64,000 nucleotides of DNA from Plasmopara viticola (Eukaryota; Oomycota; Peronosporomycetes; Peronosporales; Peronosporaceae). Each line of letters starts with the position of its first letter. Within the stretch, counting starts at the first letter, position 1. The position numbers and the translations under genes were made by a program. Shown piece after piece: positions 34,301 through 47,390 of the stretch. The notes under the pieces are model-generated. The model did no database searches, was not told the origin of the DNA, and saw nothing but the letters and a program-made list of their open reading frames with translations. The stretch lies in assembly GCA_001695595.3 (NCBI GenBank), contig MBPM02000005.1, positions 310,001-374,000 of the forward strand, written 5' to 3'.

Positions 34301-36595
34301 TGTGATGCTTATGGTAAAAATTAAATTTTCTTTGCCGCAAACAAAAAAGTTTTGATGCGCATTCAGACTGTGAACAACAGCAATGTCGTAGAATTTTTTT
34401 AGCGATGCCGCAAATTTTTGAACGATCGACAGGCGATGCTGATATATATCCGGTGAGGAATCAGAGGTGAGAAAGTATAGTGAAGTCAAAGCATGGAGTG
34501 AGCGGGAAAGTCGTGTCAAAGAGATTAAAATTTTAGGGTATGTATTGACCGTACCTGTTTGGGAAAGACGTGGCTGCAAACATGAAGCTATATTGTATGT
34601 CGAACGGATGGCATTAATGGACCGGAATTTTTTTCTGAAAATTTGGCGGAGTATTCATTGTCCGGATGTATGAATGCACAAAAAATATTATTCAGTCAGT
34701 ATCATGTGCTCGATGCGCTAAACTGATTTAGTGTTACTAAAGTGCAACCCATTTAATGGGCGCAGCGTAATGTGCAAGCAACTTATGGTACGTGGCGAGA
34801 ATGATAAAAATGCCGGACATCGTGGGACAAGACTTTGCACTAAATTAAAATATCGGTCCATTAAACATTTTTAACATTCCTTTTCCATCTCGCTGACAAA
34901 CAAAGCACATATACAGAAGATAATCTGTATGATACAATATTTAGAGTCTTATTTTGTCGTCACTTTCATCCTACATTTAAAGTTCCGCCAAAAAAGACAT
35001 CGAGGCGCTGCCCGTGAGATGTTCTTGACGGCAAGAAAACTTACTAGGAAGTGGGACAACAGCTTAACGACAATCTGTACTCGAACAAAGAGAACAGCAA
35101 AATGTACTGTCTCTCAGTCACTGTAATAGACAACATCCTACTATTTTACAATAGCTTTCAATATTTGGGAAAAGATAGCGAGTTGATATATGAGATCGTA
35201 ATCTAGTTATTTTTTCTAGAGTTTTTGCAAACGCCGTCGTGCGCACGAGCGGGATCACCTTCACTTCATTACAGTGTTACTATCTACCCACGTATAATCT
35301 GATTAAGTAGGAGCGGCAGCAACATTGTGCACTCTGCGTACCACACCACCTATTAGATGGATATTATTGTTGCTAGCGAAGCACGTTTGATACATATACT
35401 ATAAGCAGGCAATAATATAATGCACTACTACCTTGTTTTTTATTAGGAAAAGCAGCAGTAAACGTAGAGGTATAAAATTCTATTCCGAACTATTAAACTG
35501 GGCGAATTCGTATTTCGTAGTATACTACTTCGGAATGGCTTATTATGAGCGGAAAGACCGAACCGCAATGCTTGGTCAGCTGTACTTGCGGTAGGTGTTA
35601 CAAATGTATTCACAAAGAGATAGAGGTATCAAGCGACATTTTGCACTAATTTCTGGCGAGTCTCTTGAAGCAATGAAGTTGACTATCACGCAGCGCCCTC
35701 TGGGTAGTTTAAAATCATTTCTATAGACGTTCGCCAGCCCCCCGCTTGCTGCAATAGCAAGTTGTTGCAAGTACAATATCATTTAATATCTTGTGTCCAG
35801 CTCTTACTACATACGACTTTTTTAGGGTTTCAAGCGGCCAGGGTGCGTGCATCGAAATTACTCATGCTTTAAGTATCGCGACAAATTTAAGCTCAAATCT
35901 CGGTTGTTACAAGCAGGACAAATCGCATGGGCCACGATCTGCGCGCATTATACCCAACGCCAAAAATTTCGCCTGCAGAAAGCACCTCTACTTGTACAGT
36001 AAGTATACTCCGCTGTCCTCTATCTAGAGTATACTGACACGTATTTGAATCACAAGGTACTATGCACTGGCAAAAGAGCCTGGCATCGGACCATGATCTC
36101 TGGTACACTGTTGGTGAGACGGCGGAAGGTGGTGATGACATGTCCGTCTGAAAAAGCAAAGAAATTGCAGCGATGGCTGCTCTCATCTTCTGCGGCACCC
36201 GACCAGAGCCTAAACAGACCGGGCACCACTGTGTGAATAATTCACATCCAGTCTCGCTCTCCTGACTGGCGATGGACGGGCCACCCCAGTCGCCGCACAA
36301 TTTTTTTACTTAAAAGCACGACACTACGTATCTCCTGCTTTGAAAAAAACGTCATGAAACTTTTGCGAGTCTTTTACCTTTTTGCAGCTCACTGAGCTGT
36401 ACCTTTCGATTTTTGTCAGAGTCTTGGACAGCGTCCCATGAATAGCCAGGTCCAGTAGCCACATTATACATTCCCGCTCCGCTCGTCCAACGTACTTGGA
36501 CTGGCCTTTTTACCGCATGGCGGAATTTTAGTTGGGCTTCGAAGTTGTCTTGTCGACACGTCAAAGAACAATCCTAATCCTTTAGGACAGTTAGA
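31331..36595. other. gene-poor stretch with short motif-less frames
   Basis: Frames of 115 codons (33715-34062, plus) and 128 codons (34193-34579, minus) occur but show no motif, signal peptide or codon bias that would support them. A 17-bp word CTATCTAGAGTATACTG at 36020-36036 also occurs at 444-460. Confidence 0.5.
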
Positions 36596-36730
36596 TTGGG
36601 ACCCACCCAACCCGTCATGTCGTTAAGCAAAGGGCTGGCTGCGCTGCGTCAAGCTCATCCCGACTCAAAACGCAATTTGCAGTCCAGAAGACACTTGATT
36701 CCCGTCAGAGTCCGGGTCTTCGCGGAAAGA

Positions 36731-36865
36731 ATGCCTCCCAAGCCCGCTACAAAGGATGCAGACGACGCCCAGAAGCAGCGGCAGACGAACCTTGAGATTG
36801 ACCTTCTGAAGAGTGCGTGGATACAAAAGGACCGCGATTCGCCCCCGAGCGCCGGGAAGAAGTAA
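36731..36865 (+). CDS. 44-aa micro-ORF with conserved LEIDLLKSAWIQKDR core (paralogue 1)
   Basis: A GC-rich island (about 36590-37050) inside AT-rich DNA encodes a 44-residue hydrophilic protein beginning MPPKPATKDADDAQKQ. It shares an unbroken 18-residue core with the frame at 53479-53649, and both end in S-P-P-(L)-S-A-x-K just before the stop. In the 18 shared codons eight differ and all eight are synonymous. That is strong evidence for translation and purifying selection. The core would form an amphipathic helix with one Trp. The same frame is open upstream to 36596, so a longer N-terminus is possible, but both paralogues have an ATG giving MP-x-K at this position. Function and family are unknown to me. 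Confidence 0.75.
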   Translation: MPPKPATKDADDAQKQRQTNLEIDLLKSAWIQKDRDSPPSAGKK

Positions 36866-39800
36866 CTGCGCGCTTTCGGATCTTTCCAAACCCCATTGCC
36901 GCTATTTCCTCGCTAAAGGATGAGTGGCAGTGCTTGCGCGAGACCAGGAAAGGAGCTGAAGCAGTTGCGACAAGCTTGATTGCTGGCAGGCAGACGGGCA
37001 GTGGCGGAGGGATTGGCCGCGCTGCCATTGTCTCCTCCATCCATCATTGAACCTGTAGACCGAACTCCCAATTATCTATTCAAGTAGACATGCGTGCCAT
37101 AGACGAGAGTGCACCAAGTGTATTTACGTGTTAGATGAAGACGCGATAACTTATAAGCAGTCAATTAATCGAGCTTGCTGTTCAATACCCTCGGTGTTTA
37201 AACTACCATGGAATGCGGGCCCAGAGCGCTAGCCAGCGATGACGTATTCTAGAATAGTATAATCATTTAGTACCATAGGCGTAGTACACGGAGCATCTGT
37301 ACATTTGCAATACAGTAAATGCTCTGCGTCTGTTCAACGTCCGGTCTTTCTTCCTCTAATCTATGACAGCAATGATGTACTTACTAAAGTATACACACCT
37401 AACTATGTATAGAGTCCTCGATATCATTTTGTACTTTCTAATCTTTTTATCGTACTATATGCATCATATATATCGCTGAGATTATATATTGATATGCTGA
37501 ACGAGCTTTTCGTTCAAGCCGCGGATGGCTAGATCGCAGCCCATGACAAATGACCGCCAAAAAAAAACCGGCGTAGTCTCTTGGCTCTTCTAGTGCTCAC
37601 TCCGCCTGTCTGTCTGCTTCAATCGCTAATCAATCGTCGCTTTCAGGCCATCCGCCCTTTTCGTGACTGTCAGGGCGCTAAATTCCTAGCTTTGATGCAT
37701 CATACGTGCAAATGCAACCAAGCTATAAATTGCTTTGATGCTATGATTAATGCAACAGCATGCTTCCTAATAGTTGAAATAAACTGTATTTGCTGCTCTG
37801 TAAATTTGCTTAAATTTTTGGCGAGAGCTGGACGCCCCACACAAAATCGAATTGCGAGGCAAGTTTCCAGGCAGCTACGTAGCAGCTGGCGCTAGCGAAA
37901 GCATTTTAGAGGCGCCACAATAATACATTTGTTTTGATACTGTACGAAAATTTTGTTATCGAGGATGGACAGTACCACAGGTAGAGTACAGCAGTGCCTG
38001 GACGTACCAGTGTGGCGAGGCTGCGCAGGCTGCTGCAGATAAATAGTGGCAAGACCTCAACCATGCGTTGGATGCTCGTCAGGACTCTACATGTGCACTG
38101 CCCTTTACTCAAATCGTTTGAGCCGACATGCTCGCGGCTATATCCAAAGTTACTTCGTGCTGCATTACAGCTTACACTCTTTACGCTGATGAGCTTTTGT
38201 GCAGCCAACCGCTAGTCACGCAGGGTACAGCGAACGGTTCAATACAGATGCCATTCTGTAATTGACCAAACGTGGGTCCTGGGCACCGTTTTGGTACAGA
38301 TATTTCGAAGGATACCGAAATGGATCTATTTTCGTGGAACGTTATAGGCAGCACCAAAGGATAATGGTGTACAAGTCTTTGAAATACAAACTATTGCAAA
38401 CATTGATTTTCTAAAGATTGATGGTCTTCCATCGAAAGATCGTATATTTTTTTCTGTGCAAAGTGGTGTGTGATCCCGTGGCAATTGGAACTTAGATGTT
38501 CAACGAAGTATCACCTTGAAAAGTAAGTATGCCGTTATACCAGTATACAGCGAACCACTCAGTTGAAAGTTTGTCTATTACGTTAAAATAGACTGAGTGG
38601 CTTCTCCATCTATCAATACTGACTAATCTTACTGATATAAATACTAATCTACACTTCTTTTGGGTCCGTGATGTTCGAAAACCTAGCTTGAATGCCACGA
38701 CGATGTAAACCCCAGCCTTGGGAACTCAGATGCCACTGTCATCAGGGGGAACGCGTCTTGCGATCGCCAGGAAACTTGCGCCGTCGCCCTTGATGAGGTT
38801 GATACGGAGGGTTTTAGTGTCGATTTCGACTCCGTACTTAGACTTTTAACGCGAGTGTACGGACACTGGAAATGTCGAGAAGTGAGAAGGCTGCACCTTC
38901 GACAGATGAGCAAGAATCTAGGTGGCGGATAACCCTCTGGAGAGACACCTCGGCTTCAGTTGAGCAGTTGAGTACACTCGGCGTTGGATAAGTCGAACGT
39001 GAGCGGTGACTGTTGTCCGGACTATTTGGAGTGCGGGGAGTGTTGGCATTGGCTGTCTTCCACCGAACAAACACCTGTTGTGGTCTAACCAGATTAAGTG
39101 CAGCGTCACTCTTATGATTTGTGCCTGGGCAACGAAGTTAATCTTTGGAGTTAGAGCATCACTTGCAAAAGCTGCGCCCTTATAAAAAGGGATATGCTGT
39201 TGGAGATTTTTTTTTGGATCCCCTAAAGTTTTCTTTTTGGTGTGTGATTAATACGTAGTAGATAATCTAGCTACTAAGACATCGGTAACTTGTATGGAAG
39301 ACACTAGCAGCAATGCCTTGCTGCTGAATTACGTGATTATTCCTTTAGAGTCTCGATTGATTCTGGCGCGATGATAAAAATTGCGCTGGTAAGGGATTAG
39401 AATAATCTGACTGATGCTGCTAAAAAGAGCAATAAAAATAAGTCATTTCTGGATAAAATTACCTATTATCTTGCTGTGCAATTGGCTCTTTAAAGAAAAT
39501 CTGGGCATATATTTGAAGGTATCGAAAGTACACCCACCTGTTATACCTATGACCACTTCAAACGTAACCTACTTCCGAGATTAAAACGGAAGTTAGTCGA
39601 AGGTAATGATTTTCCCTAAAAGCAGGCGTAGTGGTGCTTTGAATTCTTAATTGATGGGTGACCGAGCACGGCTTTCTGCACCGACTGCCGAAGACGCATA
39701 TAAGCGCCTTTTTGTGAAAAACATTCTTCCACAGAGTGGAACATATGTCACCATGTGTGGGCCGCAAATTGCTGCTGGCGGGTAACATTGATCTGCGAGA

Positions 39801-40619
39801 CGCAGTGGGTAATATAACCTCACAGGAGCGGGTAACAAAGTTTGGTAAGCGAGTAACATATGTCCACAAATTACAGTGGACATTCCAGAATTTAGAAAAC
39901 CTAAAAATCTATTGCATCCTCGTGTACAATAAGCAGTCCACCGCTGCTGGCTCCTCCTTCGAGAACTGTCAGATTCTCAGGGGCTACATTTACCGGATAT
40001 ACACCCGCGATGAAGAATTGAGTGTTTTCTGCAAGGGCAGCCATCCCTCGTCTCAAATTTGGGCAAAAAATGGACCGTAAACCAAGAATACGTAATAAAT
40101 TCAACTAAGTGGATCTTGCATGGTCATAAATGACCGTACATCTGATCCATTTTTAGCCTGCACGAAAAAATAGTGCGAGGTCTGAGTTTTCGCAAGTTAA
40201 AGATCGCATTTCAAATTATATAAGCTACTGCTGCCTTGAACTCATACTTTGCTTCCCAAGCCAAAGTAGTGTTCCACTTTCACCGTTTAAATAACACATA
40301 CTCGCCAAGCAAGCAAAGTTGTTCGCCTTTCACACCAGCTTCAATTTATATATTTTTTGATTGAGACGATTGTGTTAGCATCATGGACACTTTAACAACA
40401 TTTTGATCTAATTAATGAGGTTTTTTGATCGTTACTTTATTAGCAAAAGAATTTTACGCAGCGCTGCAATGCAGCAGCCTTGCCCTAGCTGGTAGTAGTG
40501 TCATAGTAGGAAACTTAAGCAGCTAACTTCCGAATAGTAGGTGCTTTTGCAGGATAGCTTTGTGCCAGAGCGGCTGCTTAATAATAGCAGAACTATTTAA
40601 GAGACGGCATATGCATTGA
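36866..40619. other. gene-poor stretch, possible retroelement debris
   Basis: The first 185 bases complete the GC-rich island. Beyond it I see no gene. Segments at 38690-39110 and 39540-39880 have the mixed composition and short opposing frames usual for decayed retroelements, but no domain could be named. Confidence 0.45.
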
Positions 40620-40738
40620 GTGATTCGCTAAGCTTCTCAATTTGCCGGCTACCTCACAAGTCGGCCCTTCAAAAGAACCTATCACCTTCAAGCCTCCCAG
40701 CTCTTCATCCCAGCCGCCTCTTTCTCCCGCCCATCGCG

Positions 40739-43358
40739 ATGGAGAATCCAGCTAGTGCCCCTTCTTTATCCCGTGCCGACCAGATCACCCTGTCGTACTT
40801 GGTCCGGCTCTCCCGTTTGCACCCTTCATCCCGTATGTGGCTGCAGGTGCTTCCCATTTTGTTGGACATGCCGAAACCGTCTCGGCCGATCTTCTCGCTG
40901 TCGTTTATGACGCTGGCAACAATCAGGTGGACCTCTCGCTCTCTGCTCCCTCATCTTAACTCGCGTCTCCGTCGCCTTCTCTCTCCACTCTTCCCTTGTC
41001 GCTAGGCGCGGTGAGAAATGCGGAGCTTGCTGATGACAGCGACATGGACGAACCGCTTCTGTCGTCTCGGGAAGATTCGCTTGACGACGGCGTCGCGATG
41101 CCCACACCTCCGCTGCCTGCTGATGTTGGCACGACCGATGGCGCTGATCCGCGACCGACAATGGCCGATCTGCTCTTCCAGCAAGAAGTACTCCGCCGCG
41201 ACCATGCTACCGTCGACGCCGCTCGCCGACGCGTAGAAACTCCGAAGCCTCTCACGATCGACATCGAAGCGATCGAGCGCCAGTACGCTGCTAGTGGTGG
41301 TTGGTCCGGCATCGCCGCTCGCATTGGTCAATCCCGCCCGTACCCGCTCCCGCGCGCCAAGTTCGACATGGAGATCGAGACGGGAAAATCTTTTGCAAAC
41401 ACCCCGCTGCAGAAGATCATGGCTGCACTCGTCGACACCAGCCACGGGATCCCGGCGCTGAGCCAGCTGTACGAGGAATTCCTCATCGGACAAGTGTCCA
41501 AGATGCTGGGTGGTAACCTGCGCCTCACCTAAGGGGAAAATCTAGGCCGCGTGTACGAAGCTCGAATGAATGACCGTCAGCATCCTCGTGGCGTGTACCC
41601 TCTTAAGCCTTTCGACGTCCTCGCGAACAAGTTTTTCTTAGACGTCTCGAACATCGACTCAGACTCAGACACGGACCTAATGCTTCGCCGACTCTTTGAC
41701 ATGGGCTGCCAGCCGGTGTATGACACGTTCCGCGGCGTGGACCTGGCGACAGGCCTCACGTCTGCGACTTGGTGCGTCTTCTTCTGCTCGGACAAGTGTC
41801 CGCCGCCATGCAATTTGAACGGTTTGGTATGCGACAAAGTCATCTTCGATAACAAGCTGAACCCGGCGCACAGCAAAAAAGTTCCATTTCATGCGTCTCC
41901 CGTTCGGCTTTCGTTCGATTTACGGGATTGACCTGGGGACATCGGAGACCGATTCGCGTCGTTCCTCCTCGAAGATGTCGGCGCCGAAGCCGGCGTTGCA
42001 CACCCCAAAGCCCGTACCAAAGCACAGCTCGAAGCCTCTATAACCTGAGACGATCTCGCCACCACCATCGTCCGCTCGTGCCGGACCTCGTTTCTCCTCA
42101 CTGCATAACGCTGTCGAGGCTGGAGAGAAAAGGGAAATTCAGCCCAAGCCAGGAGTTCAGCATGCCCACCAACTTGTGGCACACCATCTCACGAAAAAGG
42201 TGATCGACATCGATGACATCCTGTCGATCTTGACTTTCCAAGGATCGTCGGGCGAAAACTCGCCACCCTCGAGCCCGAAGTCTAAGCCGACAACGATGCT
42301 GATGCTCACGGACGGCTTCACGACCGTCGAGAACAAGAAAAAGCGCACGAGGGGAGGAGTCGACTTCTCTAAAATGCTGACGAAGCATATACCACACCCG
42401 CTCGACGAAATCGCGACGAAGAACTACTCCGCGGAGCTCTAGACGATGTCTGCGTCGTTCTAGAGCTTAAACGCGGCCATCGAGGAAAACAGCACCAGAT
42501 CATCTCAGCCGACGTGAAGATGCCGGAGGCGCTTAAGACGTCGAAAGAGACTGCTTTCTTTGTGGAGAAGCGCCACACCAATATTAGCAACGCAGCGAAA
42601 GCGTCGTTGATGGTCAAAGTTGCGAAGTCGATGGTGAAAAACGAGAACACTGCGCTGCTCAACACACTTTTCGACTTCCTTGCGGCGGCAGACGGTAAGG
42701 TGGACAGCACCGTGAAGATATTGGTGAATGTTTCGAACCAGGACCGCGTGATGAAGAAACTCTTAGAGTCGGGTCCGGCGTTCAACAGCGCGATGTCGCT
42801 CAAGATGGCAGAGAATGGCAACGAGATCGACGAGCTCGCCCAACTGCACATGATCGATCGTGTCCTGATCACGACGACGCCGGACGAAGACGTCACGTTC
42901 AAAGCGAAGTGGAAGAGGCTGACAGGGACGGCTGGGCCCTCGAAACGTCAAGAGCTGCCCAAGGCGTGCGAGAAGTGGTGGACGGCGACCGATCAAGTTG
43001 GTGAGCTGTCCCCATTTACTAAGACGCTGAGTGTGTTTCAGGTCGCCCTGATGTCGGCGGCATTGACAATCTTCTCGAACGATCACTGGATCCAATTCGT
43101 CACAGGCGAGACTGTCCAGTTGATCCCAGCTCACCACGCAAGACTGCTGCACTTCAACACCCTCTTAGAGCTGCTGCGATCGGACCTCAGCGCTCTCTGC
43201 ATGGATCCCGTGTCCAGTTGCAGGGCTACCTTCTCGACGAACTTGAGGAGCTGCAAAAGCTTGAGGGGGAGTACCTGGTTGACGAGTCGGTGTTGAAGCT
43301 TCAGGTTGCAAGCGACACATCGGTGACACTAGTGGCAAGTGGCCTTGCCACCCGCTGC
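40739..43358 (+). pseudogene. LINE ORF1-like region
   Basis: Begins with ATG at 40739 (MENPASAPSLSRADQ). It continues through several open segments in changing frames: 40996-41532, 41551-41931, 42176-42442 and 42514-43296. The residues include an acidic, Ser-rich N-terminus, a Cys-rich stretch (WCVFFCSDKCPPPCNLNG) and long helical segments (SNAAKASLMVKVAKSMVKNE). By position this is the nucleic-acid-binding ORF1 protein of the LINE. No standard zinc knuckle is seen. It is interrupted at least five times. Confidence 0.65.
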
Positions 43359-43389
43359 TAAGGCGGACTCGGCTTCACCAATTTAGACA

Positions 43390-44150
43390 AATGTTAAAGT
43401 TCTCACTGTGAACATCAACGGCATGAAAAAGGACGGCCACCTGTTGATCGAGCATCTGCTCTCCAGGTTCTCGGTAGCTTGTCTCCGAGAAATCAAGTTC
43501 GCCGACCACGACCACCTTGACACCTTCCGCTTCCATCTCGAGTCGGCAATGCGCACAAGCAGTTCGTGAGCGACGACAATGCGCTGCTCAATCGACCGAC
43601 GCGAGGTCGGAGTAACGGCGTCCTGACGCTGCTGCGCTCCGACTTTCCAAGCTTTGACTCAGCCGCCGAGGTTTCCCACCTCACTGTCTCCGGCCGCTAC
43701 CTTGTCGTGCGTGCGATGGTCAATTTTGCTCCCATCCACATACACAATATGTACGCGTCAGGTGATAAGCAAGAGAAGCAAGCGTTCTTTTCGAGCCTCG
43801 CTACAGAAGCGTTCGAAGACGCCGCGATCCACTTCGTCTTTGGCGACTTGATCATTCCGCTTGACCCGGGTCTCGACTGCTCCATGCCCGACCTCTGCTA
43901 TGACCCCAGCCGCTCGAGCTGCCTTAACTAGTTGGCGCGACTTGGCGTTGCTGACGCCTGGCGTATCCACAACGACTCGAAGCGCGTCTTCACCGGCACG
44001 ATGCCCGGCAAGAACCGACTCAACCACGTGCTGCTGTCCGAGTCGTTCAGCAACCAGTTCTATCGACGCCAAGTACTTTGACCCAAAGCACGCCGGCGAT
44101 CACCTGGCGCACAGTGTGAGCGTCAAGTCCGGATCCCAGCTACATGGCCG
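43390..44150 (+). pseudogene. LINE AP-type endonuclease domain
   Basis: Starts KVLTVNINGMKKDGHLLIEHL, the typical N-terminal strand of LINE endonucleases. HIHNMYASGDKQEK and IHFVFGDLIIPLD follow (the position of the G-D-x-N motif, with the Asn altered), then LARLGVADAWR and TGTMPGKNRLNHVLLS. The last segment corresponds to the S-R-I-D-hydrophobic motif, here with R-L-N-H. The domain nicks target DNA to prime reverse transcription. A stop (TAG) at 43930 and frame changes near 43550 and 44070 inactivate it. Confidence 0.8.
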
Positions 44151-45915
44151 AGGGTACTAGAAGTTTCCACGTTGCCTTTTCGACTATCCCCAAGTCGTTT
44201 CAGCAATTCAACGTGAAGCCAACGGCATCCCTAAGAAGCTCCGGCCGGCATCAAATCCGGGCAAGACTTGGGAGATGTGAGGCAAGCATTAAGGCGCAAC
44301 TTCAGGACCTTTATAAAAAGCTCCGCGCACAAGATGCTCAAGCCGCGGAGAAGGCCCACATTACGCTTGACCGCGCGACCGCACAGTACCGAACGGAGTC
44401 GGACGAAGACAACCGCGACGTGTACGAAGAGGCGATACGCGAGTACAAACAGACGGTGACAAGATCGAGCCAATATAGCCAAGACGCAGCCTTTGACTTC
44501 GCAGCCGCGAACTCCGAGAACTCGACGAAGCACTTTTACTATCCTCTCGACACGAGCCTTCGGCGCGTCTTCATCGAGGAAGGCGTCACGCCAAGTGGAA
44601 GCATCTCTACCAACTCGAACGAGATCTTCCTCCGGTTTCTCGAACACTGGGGTTCCGAGATAGGGAGCGGAAACAGCCCTGGCGGGAAGGCACTTCCGTC
44701 GGACGACGCGTTTCAAAGCAAACTACTATACTCCGTCGTTCGCAAACTGCCTGAGCTCGACTGCGACACTCTGGACAGAAACGTCAGCGCGTCGGACCTC
44801 GTGCTAGCGATCAAACACATGAAGGCGACTTTGTCTCCGGGGATGGACGGCTCGACAGCTGGTTTTACCAGGTCGCACCGGCGGTCTTCGGCGAGTGTCT
44901 CACGCTGGTGTTCAAAAACCGACTTGAGCGCGGGAAAATGCTGGCGTCGCAACTCGAGTCAGCTGTGGTACTACTGCACAAGAAAGGCTCGAGTGCCGAC
45001 CCGGGCAACTACCGCCCAATCGCGCTAATATCGGTCGACGTCAAGGTGTTGTCAAAGGCGCTCATGTTCCGTCTCCAGGCTGTTATTGACGAGCTGATCC
45101 ACCTCGACCAGAAGGGGTTCGTCCGCGGCCGCTCAATCCACCACCACGTTTCCTTCCTTGCAGATCTTTAGGACCTCGTGACCAGCCGTGACGAGGAAGC
45201 GTACGCGCTGTTCTTGGACTTCCAGAAGGCGTTCGACCGCGTGAACTGGGAGTACATGTTTAAGCTGCCCAAGCGCATGGGCATCGGAGACGGCTTAATC
45301 CGCTGGGTGAAACAACTGTAGACCGACCCGCTGGCGAATCTTCTCATCAACGGCGAAGTTCAACCGACACTTTAGCCAATGCGTGGAGTAAAGCAAGGAG
45401 ATCCACTCTCCGCGCTACTCTTCATCTTAACGATCGAGCCGCTTGATAACCTGATTTAGTCACACGAGGAGTACAGCGTGTGCCTTAACAGACCACACAG
45501 CGACTAGCATCTTTTTTGCAGACGATTCGACACTTCTCGGTAGCTCAGTCGCGAACCTTCAGGCACAGCTTGATATCTTCAGGGTGTACTGTCAAGGCTA
45601 CGGCGCGAAGCTGAATCTGACCAAGTTGGTGCTGCTGGCGCTGAACCGGGGCCACAATTGTCCGTCGATGCCGCAAGTTCAGATCGTCGACCGGTCGGGT
45701 CGGCCAAGTACCTTGGTATCCCGTTCAGCCAGTCGCCTGTAGACGACCGCATCCTCGAGTCCCTCGACCAGCGCTTTTACGGCAACTTCAAGTCGTGGTG
45801 TCGGCGTGCACGGAGATTGCGCGGCAGACTTTTCGTGGCGCAGTCAATGGTGCTCTCGCGCTTTTGGCACTACACAGAGCACGTGTCAGTCCCGACAGCT
45901 GTCGTTCGTCGATAG
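44151..45915 (+). pseudogene. LINE reverse transcriptase domain
   Basis: Blocks in order: SATDLVLAIKHMK-like helix and SPGMDG; VVLLHKKGSSADPGNYRPI; ALISVDVKVLSKALMFRL; DQKGFVRGRSIHHH; ALFLDFQKAFDRVNWEYM (first catalytic Asp); MRGVKQGDPLSALLFIL; and the catalytic SIFFADDSTLLG at about 45506-45540. Then KYLGIPFSQSPVDD and KSWCRRARRLRGRL in the thumb region. In-frame TAG stops at 45169, 45319, 45373 and 45457, and a frameshift near 45490, break the frame. The catalytic residues themselves remain. Confidence 0.92.
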
Positions 45916-47035
45916 TAGTCGATGCCGAACCGGTTCGTGCTGGGTCGCAAGCACGACCGAGACGCGTCGCACATCCAGCTGATCCCAAGCGAGTTCTTGT
46001 ACTAGCGGCGCGGAGACGGAGGTCTCGGAGTCCCGTATCTGGAAGCTCAGCTTAAGTGGCAACGACTTCAGCTGCTACTTCAGTTTGTGCCTTCAACTCG
46101 GTAGATAGCGTCTTGAAACTGGACGACCCCAAGCGTGGAGCTGCTGCGCTTCATTCTCCGTCGATACGGCGACTTGATCGCCTGGCGACACACATCGGCG
46201 TGGTGGAAGTCAACACTAATGTGGTGGCATTGCACATGCTGGGAGATCTCGAGGCGCGACCTCCCGCCGGCCGAGCGCATTGTTGCCGGTCTTCGCCAGT
46301 CGATCTGGTTTAAGTGCAAACCTGAGCTCCAGTACAAGCAGCGAACACGGTCGAGCACGACGACGGCGCACCGACGGTGCCTCGGCATGGTGCCTGAAAC
46401 GCAACACAGCTTCCGACAGCACGTTTCGCGGGTCTTCGCGCTCCACTCGCTAGCTGACTTCGCACGAGAAGGACTTCCGTGGCCGACTCAGCGCGAGTTC
46501 GCCGAACGACACGTCGACTTCACCCTCTCAAGTGTTCATCCTGGGCAACAGCTGAAGTGGTTGCGTGCGCTCTACAACAAAGCGAGTCAAATCGTTGATC
46601 GACTCGGCGCTCGAGGTGTCGATCACGATCCGTCTTGGAAGGACACCCGATTGCTTGTCCTACATCTTGGCGTCCTGAGCAAAGCGAAATAACTTTTCTT
46701 CCCGACCATTTCGCGTTCGTAGAAGCTTCAGGTCGTCTGGACGTCAGTGCTTCCGCGTAAACCGCACCCAATGACGACACACTCCGAGCGGGCTGACGAC
46801 ATGGCGATCAAGGCGCACATACAGCTGTCGAAGCGTCTGCGGCGTGTCTTCGTGCCGACCTTTGACGACCTCCAATGACGGCTCGCATTCCGGCTCTTGC
46901 CCGTTCGATCGCGCTTCTGGTTCCTCGAGGCTAAGAACCCGAACTTCCGCAATTGTGTCCTCGAAAGCTGCAGCACAGCTGAGTCGGAGCAACACTTGTT
47001 CTTCGACTGCGCGCTGGCTTCGCAGCTTTAGAGGA
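45916..47035 (+). pseudogene. LINE C-terminal region with Cys/His motif
   Basis: Contains GGLGVPYLEAQLKWQRLQLL shortly after the RT thumb. Near the end, at about 46930-47030, it reads NFRNCVLESCSSTAESEQHL followed by FFDCALASQL. The C-x-n-C-x8-H-x3-C pattern matches the C-terminal zinc motif of many plant, fungal and oomycete LINEs. Several TAG and TGA stops interrupt it. Confidence 0.75.
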
Positions 47036-47390
47036 ACGTGTTTTAACTGATGTCGCCGCTCCTCGTGGGACGCGCGACGTGAATTGACATTGCACTAGCA
47101 CGGAAGATACGCGTCTGGGATGAGTGGCAGCCCAGGGAGGATGTCGTCGCTGACGTCTGGCATGTTTTCCGCGCGGTAAAATTTAGTGTTGATGGCTTGA
47201 ACCTCACAGTAGGCACTACCGCCAGGGCTACAGAAGCTCGTGCTGCGTGAGCTCGAGAGCATACTTTGTTTAAAATGCGCAGACTTCGTTACGCATTCTA
47301 GCCTTTCAAATGGCAGTGATGGCTTCGAATGCTACCTCCACATTTAGCCGGAAAGTCTTCTAAACAAGGTGATGCGCGCGTTCTAAAGGT

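Larger units (their letters stand above)
40620..47390 (+). mobile_element. decayed non-LTR retrotransposon (LINE)
   Basis: A GC-rich block of about 6.7 kb with a domain order typical of LINEs: an ORF1-like region, AP-type endonuclease, reverse transcriptase and a Cys/His-rich tail, all on the plus strand. The reading frame is broken many times by stops (mostly TAG) and frameshifts. Boundaries are taken from the composition change at about 40.62 and 47.39 kb. No target site duplication or clear poly-A tail was found; an A/T-rich run follows at about 47610. Confidence 0.85.

Noticed and set aside
33715..34579. 115- and 128-codon frames as effector genes.
   Set aside because: No signal peptide followed by a recognised motif; AT-rich, motif-less translation.
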